Source of the DNA: Streptomyces sp. AP-93 | GTDB taxonomy: Bacteria; Actinomycetota; Actinomycetes; Streptomycetales; Streptomycetaceae | DNA length: 64,000 nt | NCBI RefSeq assembly: GCF_022808175.1 | Contig: NZ_JALGBX010000024.1 | Coordinates: forward strand, 1 to 64,000 | Direction: 5' to 3' | In this document: positions 1 to 7,643 of the stretch, in pieces | How positions within the stretch are numbered: position 1 is the first letter of the stretch | Layout of the letters: every line of letters starts with the position of its first letter | Notes under the pieces: model-generated | Databases searched by the model: none | Seen by the model: only the letters and a program-made list of their open reading frames with translations | Told to the model about the DNA's origin: nothing | Made by a program: the position numbers and the translations under genes

Positions 1-150
1 GACAGTCATGTCGGAATAAGACCGACCGTCCACTGCGTCCTCGCTGTGTAATTGCCTGCAAGCACCACAGCCGAAGCCGCGACCTCACAGGTCTTTTTCA
101 AAGGAACCTCATCCACCGAAATGGACGGGGTATCAACTTTTGGCGTTGAT

Positions 151-180
151 TTTTGGCACGCTGTTGAGTTCTCAAGGAAC
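151..180 (-). promoter_or_regulatory. Conserved boxA-like antitermination block of the rRNA leader
   Basis: The minus strand reads GTTCCTTGAGAACTCAACAG followed by CGTGCCAAAA. It is a block that is conserved upstream of actinobacterial 16S genes and resembles the boxA/antitermination signal. Its role is inferred from that conservation. Confidence 0.6.
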
Positions 181-252
181 GGACGCTTCCTTTGTACTCA
201 CCCTCTCGGGCTTTCCTCCGGGCTTTCGTTCTGTTCTGTTCTTGCGTTTCAG

Positions 253-336
253 ACTCTATCAGAGTCTGTCTCGCTTGTTTTTCGCCTTCCGGGTCATCCG
301 CTTTCGCGTTTTCCCTTTCCGGCGATTCCGACTCTA
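253..336 (-). promoter_or_regulatory. Two candidate internal rRNA promoters with TAGAGT -10 boxes
   Basis: The minus strand carries TCTGATAGAGTC twice, with TAGAGT at 331-336 and at 253-258, 78 bases apart. Streptomyces rrn operons have several tandem promoters, and TAGAGT is a good -10. The -35 regions are poor: a TTGACT lies upstream of the first, but its spacing of 25 is too long. Function is therefore inferred from the repetition and the position. Confidence 0.45.
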
Positions 337-591
337 TCAGATCCTTTCGGGCCTGACTCCCAGTCAACGGGATTTGCCGTTTGGGCTGTTGGGCCCTTGC
401 GACGAGTGAGACAGTAGCGGATTCCTTGCCCCCGAACCTAATCGGCGGCCGCGTCCGTGGACGCGGATTCCTCATTCGCAAATACGCATGAAAACGGGAC
501 GACAAAGTGAGTCGTTCGTTCGAATGTGTAGTGCGGGATGGCTGTCCGGGGACCGACCGGGGTCGGTTGCTCACTTCGGACAACTCGAAGA

Positions 592-620
592 ACCTTACGG
601 ATCCGGCACAGGTGTGTCAA
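592..620 (-). promoter_or_regulatory. Strong sigma-70 (HrdB-type) rRNA promoter
   Basis: On the minus strand a perfect -35 TTGACA (615-620) is separated by exactly 17 bases from a -10 TAAGGT (592-597). It is the best consensus promoter in the leader and is the most upstream one I can see, so it is a P1-like rrn promoter by inference. Confidence 0.75.
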
Positions 621-648
621 CCCCAGGCTGACCGGCCTCACCCCGTCT

Positions 649-2650
649 TCATCCCTCAGGGTCTAGCGTCTCTGATCGGCATAGCGATCCCACGTAAGAC
701 GTGGTGTCTTGCATAAGTGCTTCCCATCGTGGAGGGGTGGCGTGGGTGTGCAGGTGGAAGCCTGCGCCCAGTGCTGCTCCTCGTGGCCGGTGTCGGCAGG
801 TGGTGGGTGCGCTGATCGTCGTCACGTCCTGGTGCCGGTGGGCTGCGCGGGGCAGCCAGGTCCGGCCCGTTGGTACGTGTCCCTCCGGACGCTTGCCCGT
901 CGGCCCCTGGGAGCCGGCGGGGGAGGGTGCCCTGCGTCGCCTGGGCGCGGGGCGTGTGGTTGACGGCCGGGTGGGCCCGGTCTTGGACCGGTCCCACCGG
1001 CTGGTGGTGGCCGTCGCTGTGATCACGGCGCGGGTTTCGAGGATGTCCACGACCGTGCGGATGGCCATGGTGCCGGTGGTGCGGTCGGTGACGGTCCTGG
1101 CCTGGTGGGTGAGGCCGCGTGCGGCGATGCGCTGCCACGCGCCGTGGTCGCGGTCACCCTGGTATCCGCAGGATCCGCAGATGGCCCATTTCCATCCCGG
1201 GGTGGTGGGCCTGTCCGGGGCCGTGCGGTGCCGCAATGGGAGAAGACACCGCGGGCAGTGCTTGGAGGTGTTCCTCGCGGGCACGGTGACGACAGCGATG
1301 CCGCTCTCGGCGGCGAGGTGCCGCATCCGGTCCACGATCCGCCCGCGCACCGCCTGGGAGAGGCGGGTGTTCATCGTGCGGCCCATGCCTCGGGCTTCCA
1401 TCGAGCGGAGGTCCTCGACGTAGATGACGGATGCTCCGGCGGCCATGGCCTGATCGACAGCCCAGCGTGCGGCCGCCCGGGCGAGCGCGTCGTTGAGGTT
1501 CGACCGCCGGGCGCTGACGCGCCGGATCTCCTCGGCCAGCACCGCGTGCTTGGCTGTCAGGGGGTGTCCGGTGCCGCACCCGGTGAGCCTCTCGTAGTGG
1601 TCCGCTTTGGTGTGCAGGTGCTCCGACAGACGCCGCAGCCGGTGCTGTTTGGCCAGGACCCCGCCGGTACGGAACATGGCACCGGTTCCGAGGGCGGTGA
1701 TCCGCCCGTCATCGTGCAGCCGGGCGGCCCCGGCGGACAGCAGGGTGTTCAGGCCCCAGTCCACACCGAGCGCGACCGCATGTCCGGCCAGCCGGGCCTT
1801 GGGAACGGAATGGGTGTAGGCGAGATCGGCCCGCACCCTTCCCTGGTGGATGCGCAGGGTGGGCAGGTGCAGTACCGCGCCGGCGGGGATCGTGGGCGAC
1901 AACGTGATCGGGCAGGCCACCCACGTCCAGTCCCGGTACGACCGGGGGTCGGGCCGGGTGGGGAGCTGCAACCTCAGCATCGCCCGGCCCGGGCCATCCG
2001 CCCGCTCGATGGTGGCCTGCTGCCCGTCGCATGCCGACAGCAGCAGCATCCGGCCCGTGTGGGGTGCGGCTTCCAGCTCGAAGACGTCGGCCGGAAGACG
2101 GCCATGCTTCCGGAGGAACGCGGCTATCTGCCGGGTCCGGGCTTTGATCACACTGGCCGGCAGGAACTGTCCGCCTGGGACGGCTTCGCGGACCCGTTCC
2201 CATTCCTCGGGTGTGCGTTTGCCGGGATCGGCGGGCCAGGACGCGAGGACCCCAGCAGTCAGATCCGCCCGCCACTTCACCGACCGCAACGTCCGCCCAG
2301 CCGCCTCTTGCGCCATCCGGACGATCCGGTCGTTGACCTTGACACCCTCGGGGGCCGCGGCGGTCCAGCCAAGGCGGCGCAGTGCCATCCACGCGTTCGA
2401 CGCAGCTTGCGGCCCCCGCCATCCTGACCGGAGGTAAGCACATCCACATCAGCGGCATTCCAGTGCTCGGCCACCAGCGAGGAGGCCATGGCGGCCACCA
2501 GAGCCACGGCCCAACCGACCCGATCCGATCCGCCAGCACAGCGCCGGACAGAAGTTCGCCGGTCTCCTCATCCACACCGGACCGCAATGGGCCACGGGCA
2601 CAAGCAGTCCGAGCGCTCTGCCCCTCAGCGAGCGACACCTTCCGACTCAC
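649..2650 (-). pseudogene. Large TnpB-like RNA-guided nuclease homologue, N-terminus broken by two frameshifts
   Basis: The long open part (649-2388) encodes a TnpB/OrfB-type C-terminal half: RuvC-I Asp in ALGVDWGLN, RuvC-II Glu in IYVEDLRSM, a zinc ribbon CPRC...CGSC, and RuvC-III Asp in GDRDHGAWQRI, so all catalytic residues remain. Comparison with the intact copy at 38507-40567 shows that the first ~90 residues are spread over three frames: MSRKVSLAEGQ from a GTG at 2650, then LVAEHWNAADVDVLTSG in a second frame, then SNAWMALRRLGWTA in the third. The shifts fall near 2510-2530 and in the run of Cs near 2413-2418. The C-terminal ~120 residues are Pro/Arg-rich and overlap a probable guide-RNA scaffold. 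No TnpA transposase is adjacent. It is either a decayed gene or one with base-call errors in GC runs; a shortened protein from an internal start is possible. Confidence 0.75.
734..970 (-). ncRNA. Candidate omega/reRNA scaffold at the right end of TnpB-like copy 1
   Basis: Transcribed with the 3' part of the TnpB-like gene. Its last 35 bases (734-768) are identical to 38586-38620 in copy 2, and homology stops abruptly at 734. The conserved end folds as a hairpin, GCAGG-CTTCCA-CCTGC (750-765), enclosed by GGCG/CGCC. In characterised IS200/IS605 elements the TnpB guide RNA overlaps the 3' end of tnpB, its scaffold stops at the element's right end, and the guide is the flanking DNA. By that rule the guide here would begin at 733 and run to lower coordinates. 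The 5' limit is a guess from patchy similarity between the copies. Confidence 0.45.
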
Positions 2651-2807
2651 GCCCCACCCCCTTACCGCCCGGTCCTGTCATCCGATCCACGACACCCGAG
2701 GCGAAAAGTCACCCTTTCGTACCACGAACTCCCATCCGGTATGTGCTCCAGACGGACACCCCGACCAGAGCGCAACTCCACCCAAGGAAAGGCGTAATCT
2801 CTACTCC

Positions 2808-2855
2808 ATGACTACGCGTGCGCTCACGCTCGACCTTCGCTGGTGGGCCGCCTGA
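2808..2855 (+). CDS. trpS leader peptide (15 aa, tandem Trp codons)
   Basis: ATG at 2808 follows an AAGGAAAGG ribosome-binding site (2784-2792) and encodes MTTRALTLDLRWWAA before a TGA. Two adjacent tryptophan codons (2841-2846) in such a short peptide, directly before a terminator and trpS, are the classic sensor of charged tRNA-Trp. It is too short for normal gene finding. The Streptomyces inducible tryptophanyl-tRNA synthetase is known to be controlled by attenuation, which fits. Confidence 0.88.
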   Translation: MTTRALTLDLRWWAA

Positions 2856-2856
2856 C

Positions 2857-2925
2857 GGCGGCCGACCATCCACGCGAGCACGCACGCGCTCGACGGCCGC
2901 CGATCTCGGCGGCCGTTTCTGTTTC
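2857..2925 (+). promoter_or_regulatory. Tryptophan transcription attenuator of trpS
   Basis: Three mutually exclusive pairing segments are visible: GGCGGCCG at 2857-2864, CGGCCGCC at 2894-2901 and GGCGGCCG again at 2908-2915. Segments 2 and 3 form the terminator (9-bp stem 2893-2901/2908-2916, six-base loop, then TTCTGTTTCT). Segments 1 and 2 form the antiterminator. Segment 1 begins just after the leader stop codon. A ribosome that reaches the stop would cover it and leave the terminator free; stalling at the Trp codons would let the antiterminator form and trpS be read. Confidence 0.85.
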
Positions 2926-3001
2926 TCCCCTCCCGGGAGTGGCTCGGTCGCCCGACGCGGTGGCGTCGACGCCCACACCGACACGAGCAGGGAGCAGGGA
3001 C

Positions 3002-3997
3002 ATGACGAGGATCTTCAGTGGGGTCAAGCCGACGGGGCATCTGACGCTGGGGAACTACCTGGGGGCCGTACGGCAGTGGGTCGCCGCCGAGCAGGAGCCC
3101 GACGAGGCGCTGTTCTGCGTGGTCGATCTGCACGCCCTGACCGTCGAGCACGATCCGGCCCGGGTGCGCCGGCTCAGTCGGCAGGCGGCGACGCTGTTGC
3201 TCGCCGCCGGGCTGACTCCCGAGAAGTGCACGCTGTTCGTGCAGAGCCACGTGGACGAGCACGCCCGGCTCTCGTACCTGCTGGAGTGCACGGCTTCGGA
3301 CGGGGAGCTGCGGCGGATGGTGCAGTACAAGGAGAAGGCGGCGAAGGCGCAGGGCTCGGGGGAAGGCGTGCGGCTGTCGCTGCTCACCTATCCCGTGCTG
3401 ATGGCCGCCGACATCTTGGCGTACCGGACCGGTGAGGTGCCGGTCGGGGAGGACCAGCGGCAGCACGTCGAGTTGACCCGGGATCTGGCGGTGCGGTTCA
3501 ACCAGCGGTACGGGTACACCTTCACCGTGCCCAAGGCCACGCATCCGGTGGTGGCGGCGCGGGTCATGGACCTGCAGGACCCGCGATCGAAGATGGGGAA
3601 GTCGGGCGACGCGGGGCCCGGGGTGGTGTTCATCCTCGACGAGCCCGAGGCGGTGCGGAAGAAGGTGATGCGGGCCGTCACCGACAGTGACGGCGGGGTC
3701 GTCTACGAACCCGCCGCGCGTCCCGGGGTCGCGAACCTGCTGGACATCCTCGCCGCCTGCACCGGGGGTGAGCCGGCCGCGCTCGCCGACGGGTACACCG
3801 GGTACGGGGCGCTCAAGCGGGACGTGGCCGACGCCGTCGTGGAGCTGCTGCGGCCGGTCCGCGTACGGCATGCGGAGCTGGCGGCCGATCCGGGGACGGT
3901 GGAGGCGGTGCTGCGTGCGGGGGCCGGGCGGGCGCGTGCGATCGCGCGGCCCGTCGTCGATTCGGCGTACCGGGCCATCGGGCTGCTGGAGCCCTGA
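3002..3997 (+). CDS. trpS: Tryptophanyl-tRNA synthetase (attenuator-controlled type)
   Basis: Charges tRNA-Trp with tryptophan in the cytoplasm. The 331-residue protein has the class I signatures: GHLTLGNYLG near residue 16 (HIGH-type motif) and SKMGKSG near residue 200 (KMSKS-type). The ATG at 3002 is chosen because MTRIFSGVKPTG is the usual N-terminus and a GGGAGCAGGGA ribosome-binding site precedes it; the frame is open further upstream only through the attenuator. Streptomyces often carry two TrpRS. The one under attenuation in S. coelicolor is the auxiliary indolmycin-resistant enzyme, and the leader here suggests this is that paralogue (inference). Confidence 0.95.
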   Translation: MTRIFSGVKPTGHLTLGNYLGAVRQWVAAEQEPDEALFCVVDLHALTVEHDPARVRRLSRQAATLLLAAGLTPEKCTLFVQSHVDEHARLSYLLECTASDGELRRMVQYKEKAAKAQGSGEGVRLSLLTYPVLMAADILAYRTGEVPVGEDQRQHVELTRDLAVRFNQRYGYTFTVPKATHPVVAARVMDLQDPRSKMGKSGDAGPGVVFILDEPEAVRKKVMRAVTDSDGGVVYEPAARPGVANLLDILAACTGGEPAALADGYTGYGALKRDVADAVVELLRPVRVRHAELAADPGTVEAVLRAGAGRARAIARPVVDSAYRAIGLLEP

Positions 3998-4016
3998 GGG
4001 GAGAGGGCCGGGCCGT

Positions 4017-4048
4017 CGTTACGGGGCTGCGCGCGCAGCCCCGTAACG
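4017..4048. terminator. Bidirectional hairpin terminator between trpS and proC
   Basis: A perfect 14-bp stem (4017-4030 with 4035-4048) closed by a GCGC loop sits in the 62-base gap between the convergent trpS and proC genes. There is no U-tract, as is usual for Streptomyces terminators. Confidence 0.8.
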
Positions 4049-4059
4049 GCCGGCGGGTG

Positions 4060-4869
4060 TCAGCTGTTGCCGGAGGCGAGTTCGCGGCTGCGGTCGCGGG
4101 CCGCTTCGAGGGCGGCGATCAGGGCCGCTCGTACGCCGTGCTTCTCCAGCTCCACGATCGCGTTGATGGTGGTGCCGGCCGGGGAGGTGACGGCCTCGCG
4201 GAGCTTGACCGGGTGCTCGCCGCTGTCGCGGAGCATGACGGCGGCGCCGACGGCGGCCTGGACGATGAGGTCGTGGGCCTGGGCGCGGGGCAGTCCGAGG
4301 AGGATGCCGGCGTCGGTCATGGCTTCGACGAGGTAGTAGAAGTAGGCCGGGCCGGAGCCGGAGAGGGCGGTGGCCGCGTCCTGCTGGGATTCCGGGACGC
4401 GCAGGGTCTTGCCGACGCCGCCGAAGATCTCCTCGGTGTGCGCGAGGTGCTCGGCGGTGGCGTGGCTGCCGGCCGAGATGACGGACATGGCCTCGTCGAC
4501 GAGGGCGGGGGTGTTCGTCATGACGCGGACGACGGGGGTGCCCGGGGCGAGGCGCTCCTCGAAGAAGGAGGTCGGGATGCCGGCCGCGCCGCTGATGACC
4601 AGGCGGTCGGCGGGGACGTGCGGGGCGAGCTCTTCGAGGAGCTTGCCCATGTCCTGCGGCTTCACGGTGAGGATGAGGGTGTCGGCGCGCTTGGCGGCCT
4701 CGGCGTTGGTGACGGCCTCGACGCCGTAGCGGGTGCGCAGTTCCTCGGCGCGTTCCGGGCGGCGGGCGGTGACGAGGAGTTTGGAGGCGGGCCAGCCGCC
4801 GCGGATCATCCCGCTGAGCAGGGCCTCACCGATCTTGCCGGTACCGAGGACTGCGACTGTCTGGGTCAT
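4060..4869 (-). CDS. proC: Pyrroline-5-carboxylate reductase
   Basis: Reduces 1-pyrroline-5-carboxylate to proline with NAD(P)H, the last step of proline synthesis. The 269 residues show an N-terminal Rossmann fold with VLGTGKIGEALL at residues 6-17 and the C-terminal ProC dimer domain, with the signature around ALSGSGPAYFYYLVEAM (near 170) and the motif VTSPAGTTINA (near 228). The length is normal for the family. It converges on trpS and is transcribed alone. Confidence 0.95.
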   Translation of the reverse strand: MTQTVAVLGTGKIGEALLSGMIRGGWPASKLLVTARRPERAEELRTRYGVEAVTNAEAAKRADTLILTVKPQDMGKLLEELAPHVPADRLVISGAAGIPTSFFEERLAPGTPVVRVMTNTPALVDEAMSVISAGSHATAEHLAHTEEIFGGVGKTLRVPESQQDAATALSGSGPAYFYYLVEAMTDAGILLGLPRAQAHDLIVQAAVGAAVMLRDSGEHPVKLREAVTSPAGTTINAIVELEKHGVRAALIAALEAARDRSRELASGNS

Positions 4870-4981
4870 GCCCGATTCACCTCGCCGAACTGTTCGTGCG
4901 TATACGTCGTCTGCGTGGCCATCCTTGCACCCGCGCGGGGAGTGGCGGTGTCGTGTCCGGACTGCGGTCAGGCGGCTCCGG

Positions 4982-5719
4982 TCAGGGCGTGCGGCGGCGG
5001 AGGGTGGCGGCGCCGAGGGTGAGGACCAGGAGGGCGCATCCGGCGACGATGACGGCGTCGCGGACGAAGTCGGCGGTCATGTCGGTGTGGGTGAGGACCT
5101 GGCTCATGCCGTCGACGGCGTAGGACATGGGCAGGACGTTCGAGATCGCTTCGAGGACGGGCTGCATGGTGTCGCGGGCGGCGAAGAGGCCGCACAGCAG
5201 GAGCTGGGGGAAGATCACGGCCGGCATGAACTGGACGGCCTGGAACTCGGACGCCGCGAAGGCGGAGACGAAGAGGCCGAGCGCGGTGCCGAGCAGGGCG
5301 TCGAGGAGGGCGACGAGCAGGAGCAGCCACGGGGAGCCGATGACGTCGAGGCCGAGGACCCAGAGGGCGACGCCGGTGGCGAGCAGGGACTGGACGACCG
5401 CCATGGCGCCGAAGGCGAGGGCGTAGCCGGCGATGAGGTCGCCCTTGCCGAGCGGCATGGCGAGGAGGCGTTCGAGGGTGCCGGAGGTGCGTTCGCGCAG
5501 GGTCGCGATGGAGGTGATCAGGAACATCGTGATGAGGGGGAAGATCCCGAGGAGGGACGCGCCGATGCTGTTGAAGGTCCGCGGGTCGCCGTCGAAGACA
5601 TAGCGGAGCAGGACCAGCATCAGTACGGGGACCAGCAGCATCAGCGCGATGGAACGCGGGTCGTGGCGGAGCTGGCGCAGGACGCGGGCGGCGGTGGCGG
5701 TGGTGCGGGCGGCGCTCAT
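4982..5719 (-). CDS. ABC-2 type exporter, permease subunit
   Basis: A 245-residue membrane protein with about six hydrophobic segments (for example SIALMLLVPVLMLVLLRYVF near residue 23). It has the ABC-2 family signature RERTSGTLERLLAMPL near residue 75. Its ATG at 5719 overlaps the stop of the upstream ATPase gene by 4 bp, so the two are translationally coupled and form one transporter. Streptomyces homologues belong to drug or multidrug efflux systems; the substrate cannot be read from the sequence. Confidence 0.88.
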   Translation of the reverse strand: MSAARTTATAARVLRQLRHDPRSIALMLLVPVLMLVLLRYVFDGDPRTFNSIGASLLGIFPLITMFLITSIATLRERTSGTLERLLAMPLGKGDLIAGYALAFGAMAVVQSLLATGVALWVLGLDVIGSPWLLLLVALLDALLGTALGLFVSAFAASEFQAVQFMPAVIFPQLLLCGLFAARDTMQPVLEAISNVLPMSYAVDGMSQVLTHTDMTADFVRDAVIVAGCALLVLTLGAATLRRRTP

Positions 5720-6561
5720 CGGGTGCTCCCGTGGGGGGCCGGGGTCGTGGCCGGGGTCGTGGCCGGGGTGGTGGCCGCGTCGGCGGCCTTGGCTTCGGCG
5801 TCGGCGGCGTCGACGAGGTGGAGGAAGGCCTCTTCGACGGTGTCGGTGTGGGTGCGGGTGAGCAGGGCGTCGGGGGTGTCCTGCGCGAGGATGCGGCCCT
5901 CGCGCATGAGGAGGAGGTCGTGGCAGCGCTCGGCTTCGTCCATGACGTGGGAGGAGACGAGGAGGGTGGCGCCGCGGGTGGCGGCGATCTCGTGGAAGAG
6001 CTTCCACAGGTCGCGGCGCAGGACCGGGTCGAGGCCGACGGTCGGCTCGTCGAGGACCAGGAGCTCGGGGCTGCCGAGCAGGGCGACCGCGAGGGAGACC
6101 CTGCTGCGCTGGCCGCCGGAGAGGTTTCCGGCGAGGGCGGTGGCGTGGGTGGTGAGGTCGACGTCGGCGATGGCCCGGGTGACGGTCTCGCGGCGGCGCT
6201 CGGCGGCGGCGGCGCGACCGGGGTCGAGGATCGCGGCGAAGTAGTCGAGGTTCTGCCGGACGGTGAGGTCGTCGTAGACGGATGGCGCCTGGGTGACGTA
6301 GCCGATGCGGGAGCGGAGCTCGGGGTGGCCGGCGGGTCGGCCGAGGACGTCGAGGGTGCCGGTGACGTGGGCCTGGGTGCCGACGACGGCGCGCATCAGG
6401 GTGGACTTTCCGCAGCCGGAGGGGCCGAGGAGGCCGGTGATGCGGCCGGTGGGGACGTCGAAGGAGAGGGCCTCGAGGACGGTGCGGGGGCTGCGGCCGG
6501 TGCCTCGGCGGACGGTGAGGCCGTCGGCGTGGACGGCGGCGGCCGCTCGGTTATTCATCAT
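5716..6561 (-). CDS. ABC exporter, ATP-binding subunit
   Basis: 281 residues with Walker A GPSGCGKST, ABC signature LSGGQRSR, Walker B LLVLDEPTVGLD and the switch SSHVMDE, in order. The C-terminus ends in a short ATTP repeat. The start is one of two adjacent ATGs (6561 or 6558) within a palindrome; a GGGAG 12-13 bases upstream is a rather distant ribosome-binding site. A longer reading to 6597 exists but lacks any site. It is coupled to the permease and probably powers its export. Repressor control is expected from the palindrome over the start. Confidence 0.88.
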   Translation of the reverse strand: MMNNRAAAAVHADGLTVRRGTGRSPRTVLEALSFDVPTGRITGLLGPSGCGKSTLMRAVVGTQAHVTGTLDVLGRPAGHPELRSRIGYVTQAPSVYDDLTVRQNLDYFAAILDPGRAAAAERRRETVTRAIADVDLTTHATALAGNLSGGQRSRVSLAVALLGSPELLVLDEPTVGLDPVLRRDLWKLFHEIAATRGATLLVSSHVMDEAERCHDLLLMREGRILAQDTPDALLTRTHTDTVEEAFLHLVDAADAEAKAADAATTPATTPATTPAPHGSTR

Positions 6562-6572
6562 GTGATGAATAA
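6551..6572. promoter_or_regulatory. Palindromic operator overlapping the ABC operon start codon
   Basis: A 22-bp inverted repeat with two perfect 10-bp arms (TTATTCATCA and its complement) and a 2-bp centre. It is strikingly AT-rich for this genome and contains both candidate ATGs. Its size and symmetry fit a dimeric HTH repressor (TetR, PadR or MarR type). No regulator gene is adjacent; the nearest TetR gene is 5.7 kb away. Confidence 0.7.
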
Positions 6573-6663
6573 TGCTCCCGGCTTTGCCGCGGCGCAAGGC
6601 TCGCGGAGGTGGGGCGGGGGCGGGGGCAGGGGGCGGTGCGTGCGGGGGCCGGTGCCGGGGGGG

Positions 6664-7188
6664 CTACTTCTTGCGCTTGGGGCGTCGGGCAGACGGGTTG
6701 CCGGTGCGGGAGCTGCGCCGGCGGTTGAATTCGGCCGAGGCGCGCTCGTACTCGGTGCGGAGCCGCCTCTCGCCGGGGGCCTCGACGAAGCAGCGCAGGA
6801 AGTACGCGATGAGGCTGCCGATGAAACCGATCGCCTTCAGGCCCTTGAGGGCGGTCTCGTCGGAGGACGGGGCCGGCCGGCGGCTGAAGGACTCCCAGGT
6901 CTTGACGAAGGCGATGGAGCTGGCGATCGCGAAGAGGATGACGACCGAGATGCTGAGGAAGGGGCCGACGTTGCCGATCTCCAGGCCCTCGTAGGAGAAC
7001 CGGAGCAGGAAGGCGCTGAGGACGGCAAGGGTCAGCGCGATGAGGGCCGCGCCGACGCGGCGTGCGCCGTAGCCGCCGTCGTGGTTCACCCAGGTGGTGC
7101 CGAAGAACCGGATCGGCTCGGGCTCGGGGCCGGTGGGCTGCACGGGGGTCGCCTCGGCGGGGGTCTGGTCTCGCTGGTCGTCGCTCAC
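6664..7188 (-). CDS. Conserved membrane protein of unknown function
   Basis: 174 residues: an acidic, proline-rich N-terminus (1-35), two or three hydrophobic segments (about 47-63, 72-93 and 122-133), and a very basic C-terminal tail (RRRSSRTGNPSARRPKRKK). I recognise no domain. It resembles the small EamA-like or hypothetical membrane proteins of Streptomyces, with the basic tail probably facing the cytoplasm. It has its own gap from the ABC operon. Confidence 0.75.
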   Translation of the reverse strand: MSDDQRDQTPAEATPVQPTGPEPEPIRFFGTTWVNHDGGYGARRVGAALIALTLAVLSAFLLRFSYEGLEIGNVGPFLSISVVILFAIASSIAFVKTWESFSRRPAPSSDETALKGLKAIGFIGSLIAYFLRCFVEAPGERRLRTEYERASAEFNRRRSSRTGNPSARRPKRKK

Positions 7189-7266
7189 ACCAGCGATTAT
7201 CCCCCGCCGGGCGGGGTCGGCCCGGGGTGTCTCACGGGGCGGGGCCGCGGGATGGGCCGGATGGCG

Positions 7267-7623
7267 TCAGCCGCAGCGGCTGGTGATGTAGCCGTCGCTG
7301 CCCGTCTTCACGTAGGCGTCGGAGATGAACTCACCGTTGCCGATGTTGTCCCAGATGGACGTCGTGCCGTACGGGCCGGTGACGGTCGTCCCCTCGGTCT
7401 GGCAGCGAACGCCGACGGAGGCGCCGAGCGGCAGGACCCGGAGGACCGCGTAACTGGTGCCGGGACCGCGGCGGACGTTCACGTTGTAGCCGGGCGCGAC
7501 CGGGAACGTCGGGAATCCCGACCCCCCTGCGGCGGCTGCCTCGCTCGCCCCCGCGAGCATGATCGCCGGCACTGCGGCGACTATGGAGCTGCCCAGACCG
7601 AGCATGCGGCGTCTGGTGATCAT
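7267..7623 (-). CDS. Secreted SH3-like domain protein (tandem paralogue A)
   Basis: 118 residues. It starts with a twin-arginine-like or Sec signal peptide (MITRRRMLGLGS..., cleavage likely after ASEAAAA) and continues with a bacterial SH3-like domain: VNVRRGPGTSYAVLRVLPLGA, paired cysteines and GSDGYITSRC. Such domains bind cell-wall peptides. The ATG at 7623 is preferred over an upstream frame because it begins the signal peptide and has an AGGGG upstream. Its mature part is closely similar to the next gene, only 20 bases away, so the pair arose by tandem duplication. Confidence 0.8.
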   Translation of the reverse strand: MITRRRMLGLGSSIVAAVPAIMLAGASEAAAAGGSGFPTFPVAPGYNVNVRRGPGTSYAVLRVLPLGASVGVRCQTEGTTVTGPYGTTSIWDNIGNGEFISDAYVKTGSDGYITSRCG

Positions 7624-7643
7624 GTCGTTCCCCTTGTTCCTGG

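Larger units (their letters stand above)
1..585 (-). ncRNA. 5' leader of an rRNA operon (16S gene lies left of the window)
   Basis: Read on the minus strand, this stretch has the hallmarks of the Streptomyces 16S rRNA leader: GAGTACAAAGGAAGCGTCC, then the conserved TTGAGAACTCAACAGCG block, then GTTGATACCCCGTCCA and a GGATGAGGTTCC segment. The 16S gene should begin a short way beyond base 1. No protein gene is supported here; the open frames on both strands are low-complexity shadows. The 5' limit is the predicted start point of the upstream promoter, so it is approximate. Confidence 0.85.

Noticed and set aside
98..583. Open frames of 60-160 residues in the rRNA leader
   Set aside because: They cover leader and promoter motifs, are Arg/Ser-rich, and match no family.
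649..2388. Reading TnpB-like copy 1 as a normal complete 579-residue gene
   Set aside because: Comparison with the second copy shows conserved N-terminal sequence upstream in other frames, so the start at 2388 is an artefact of frameshifts.
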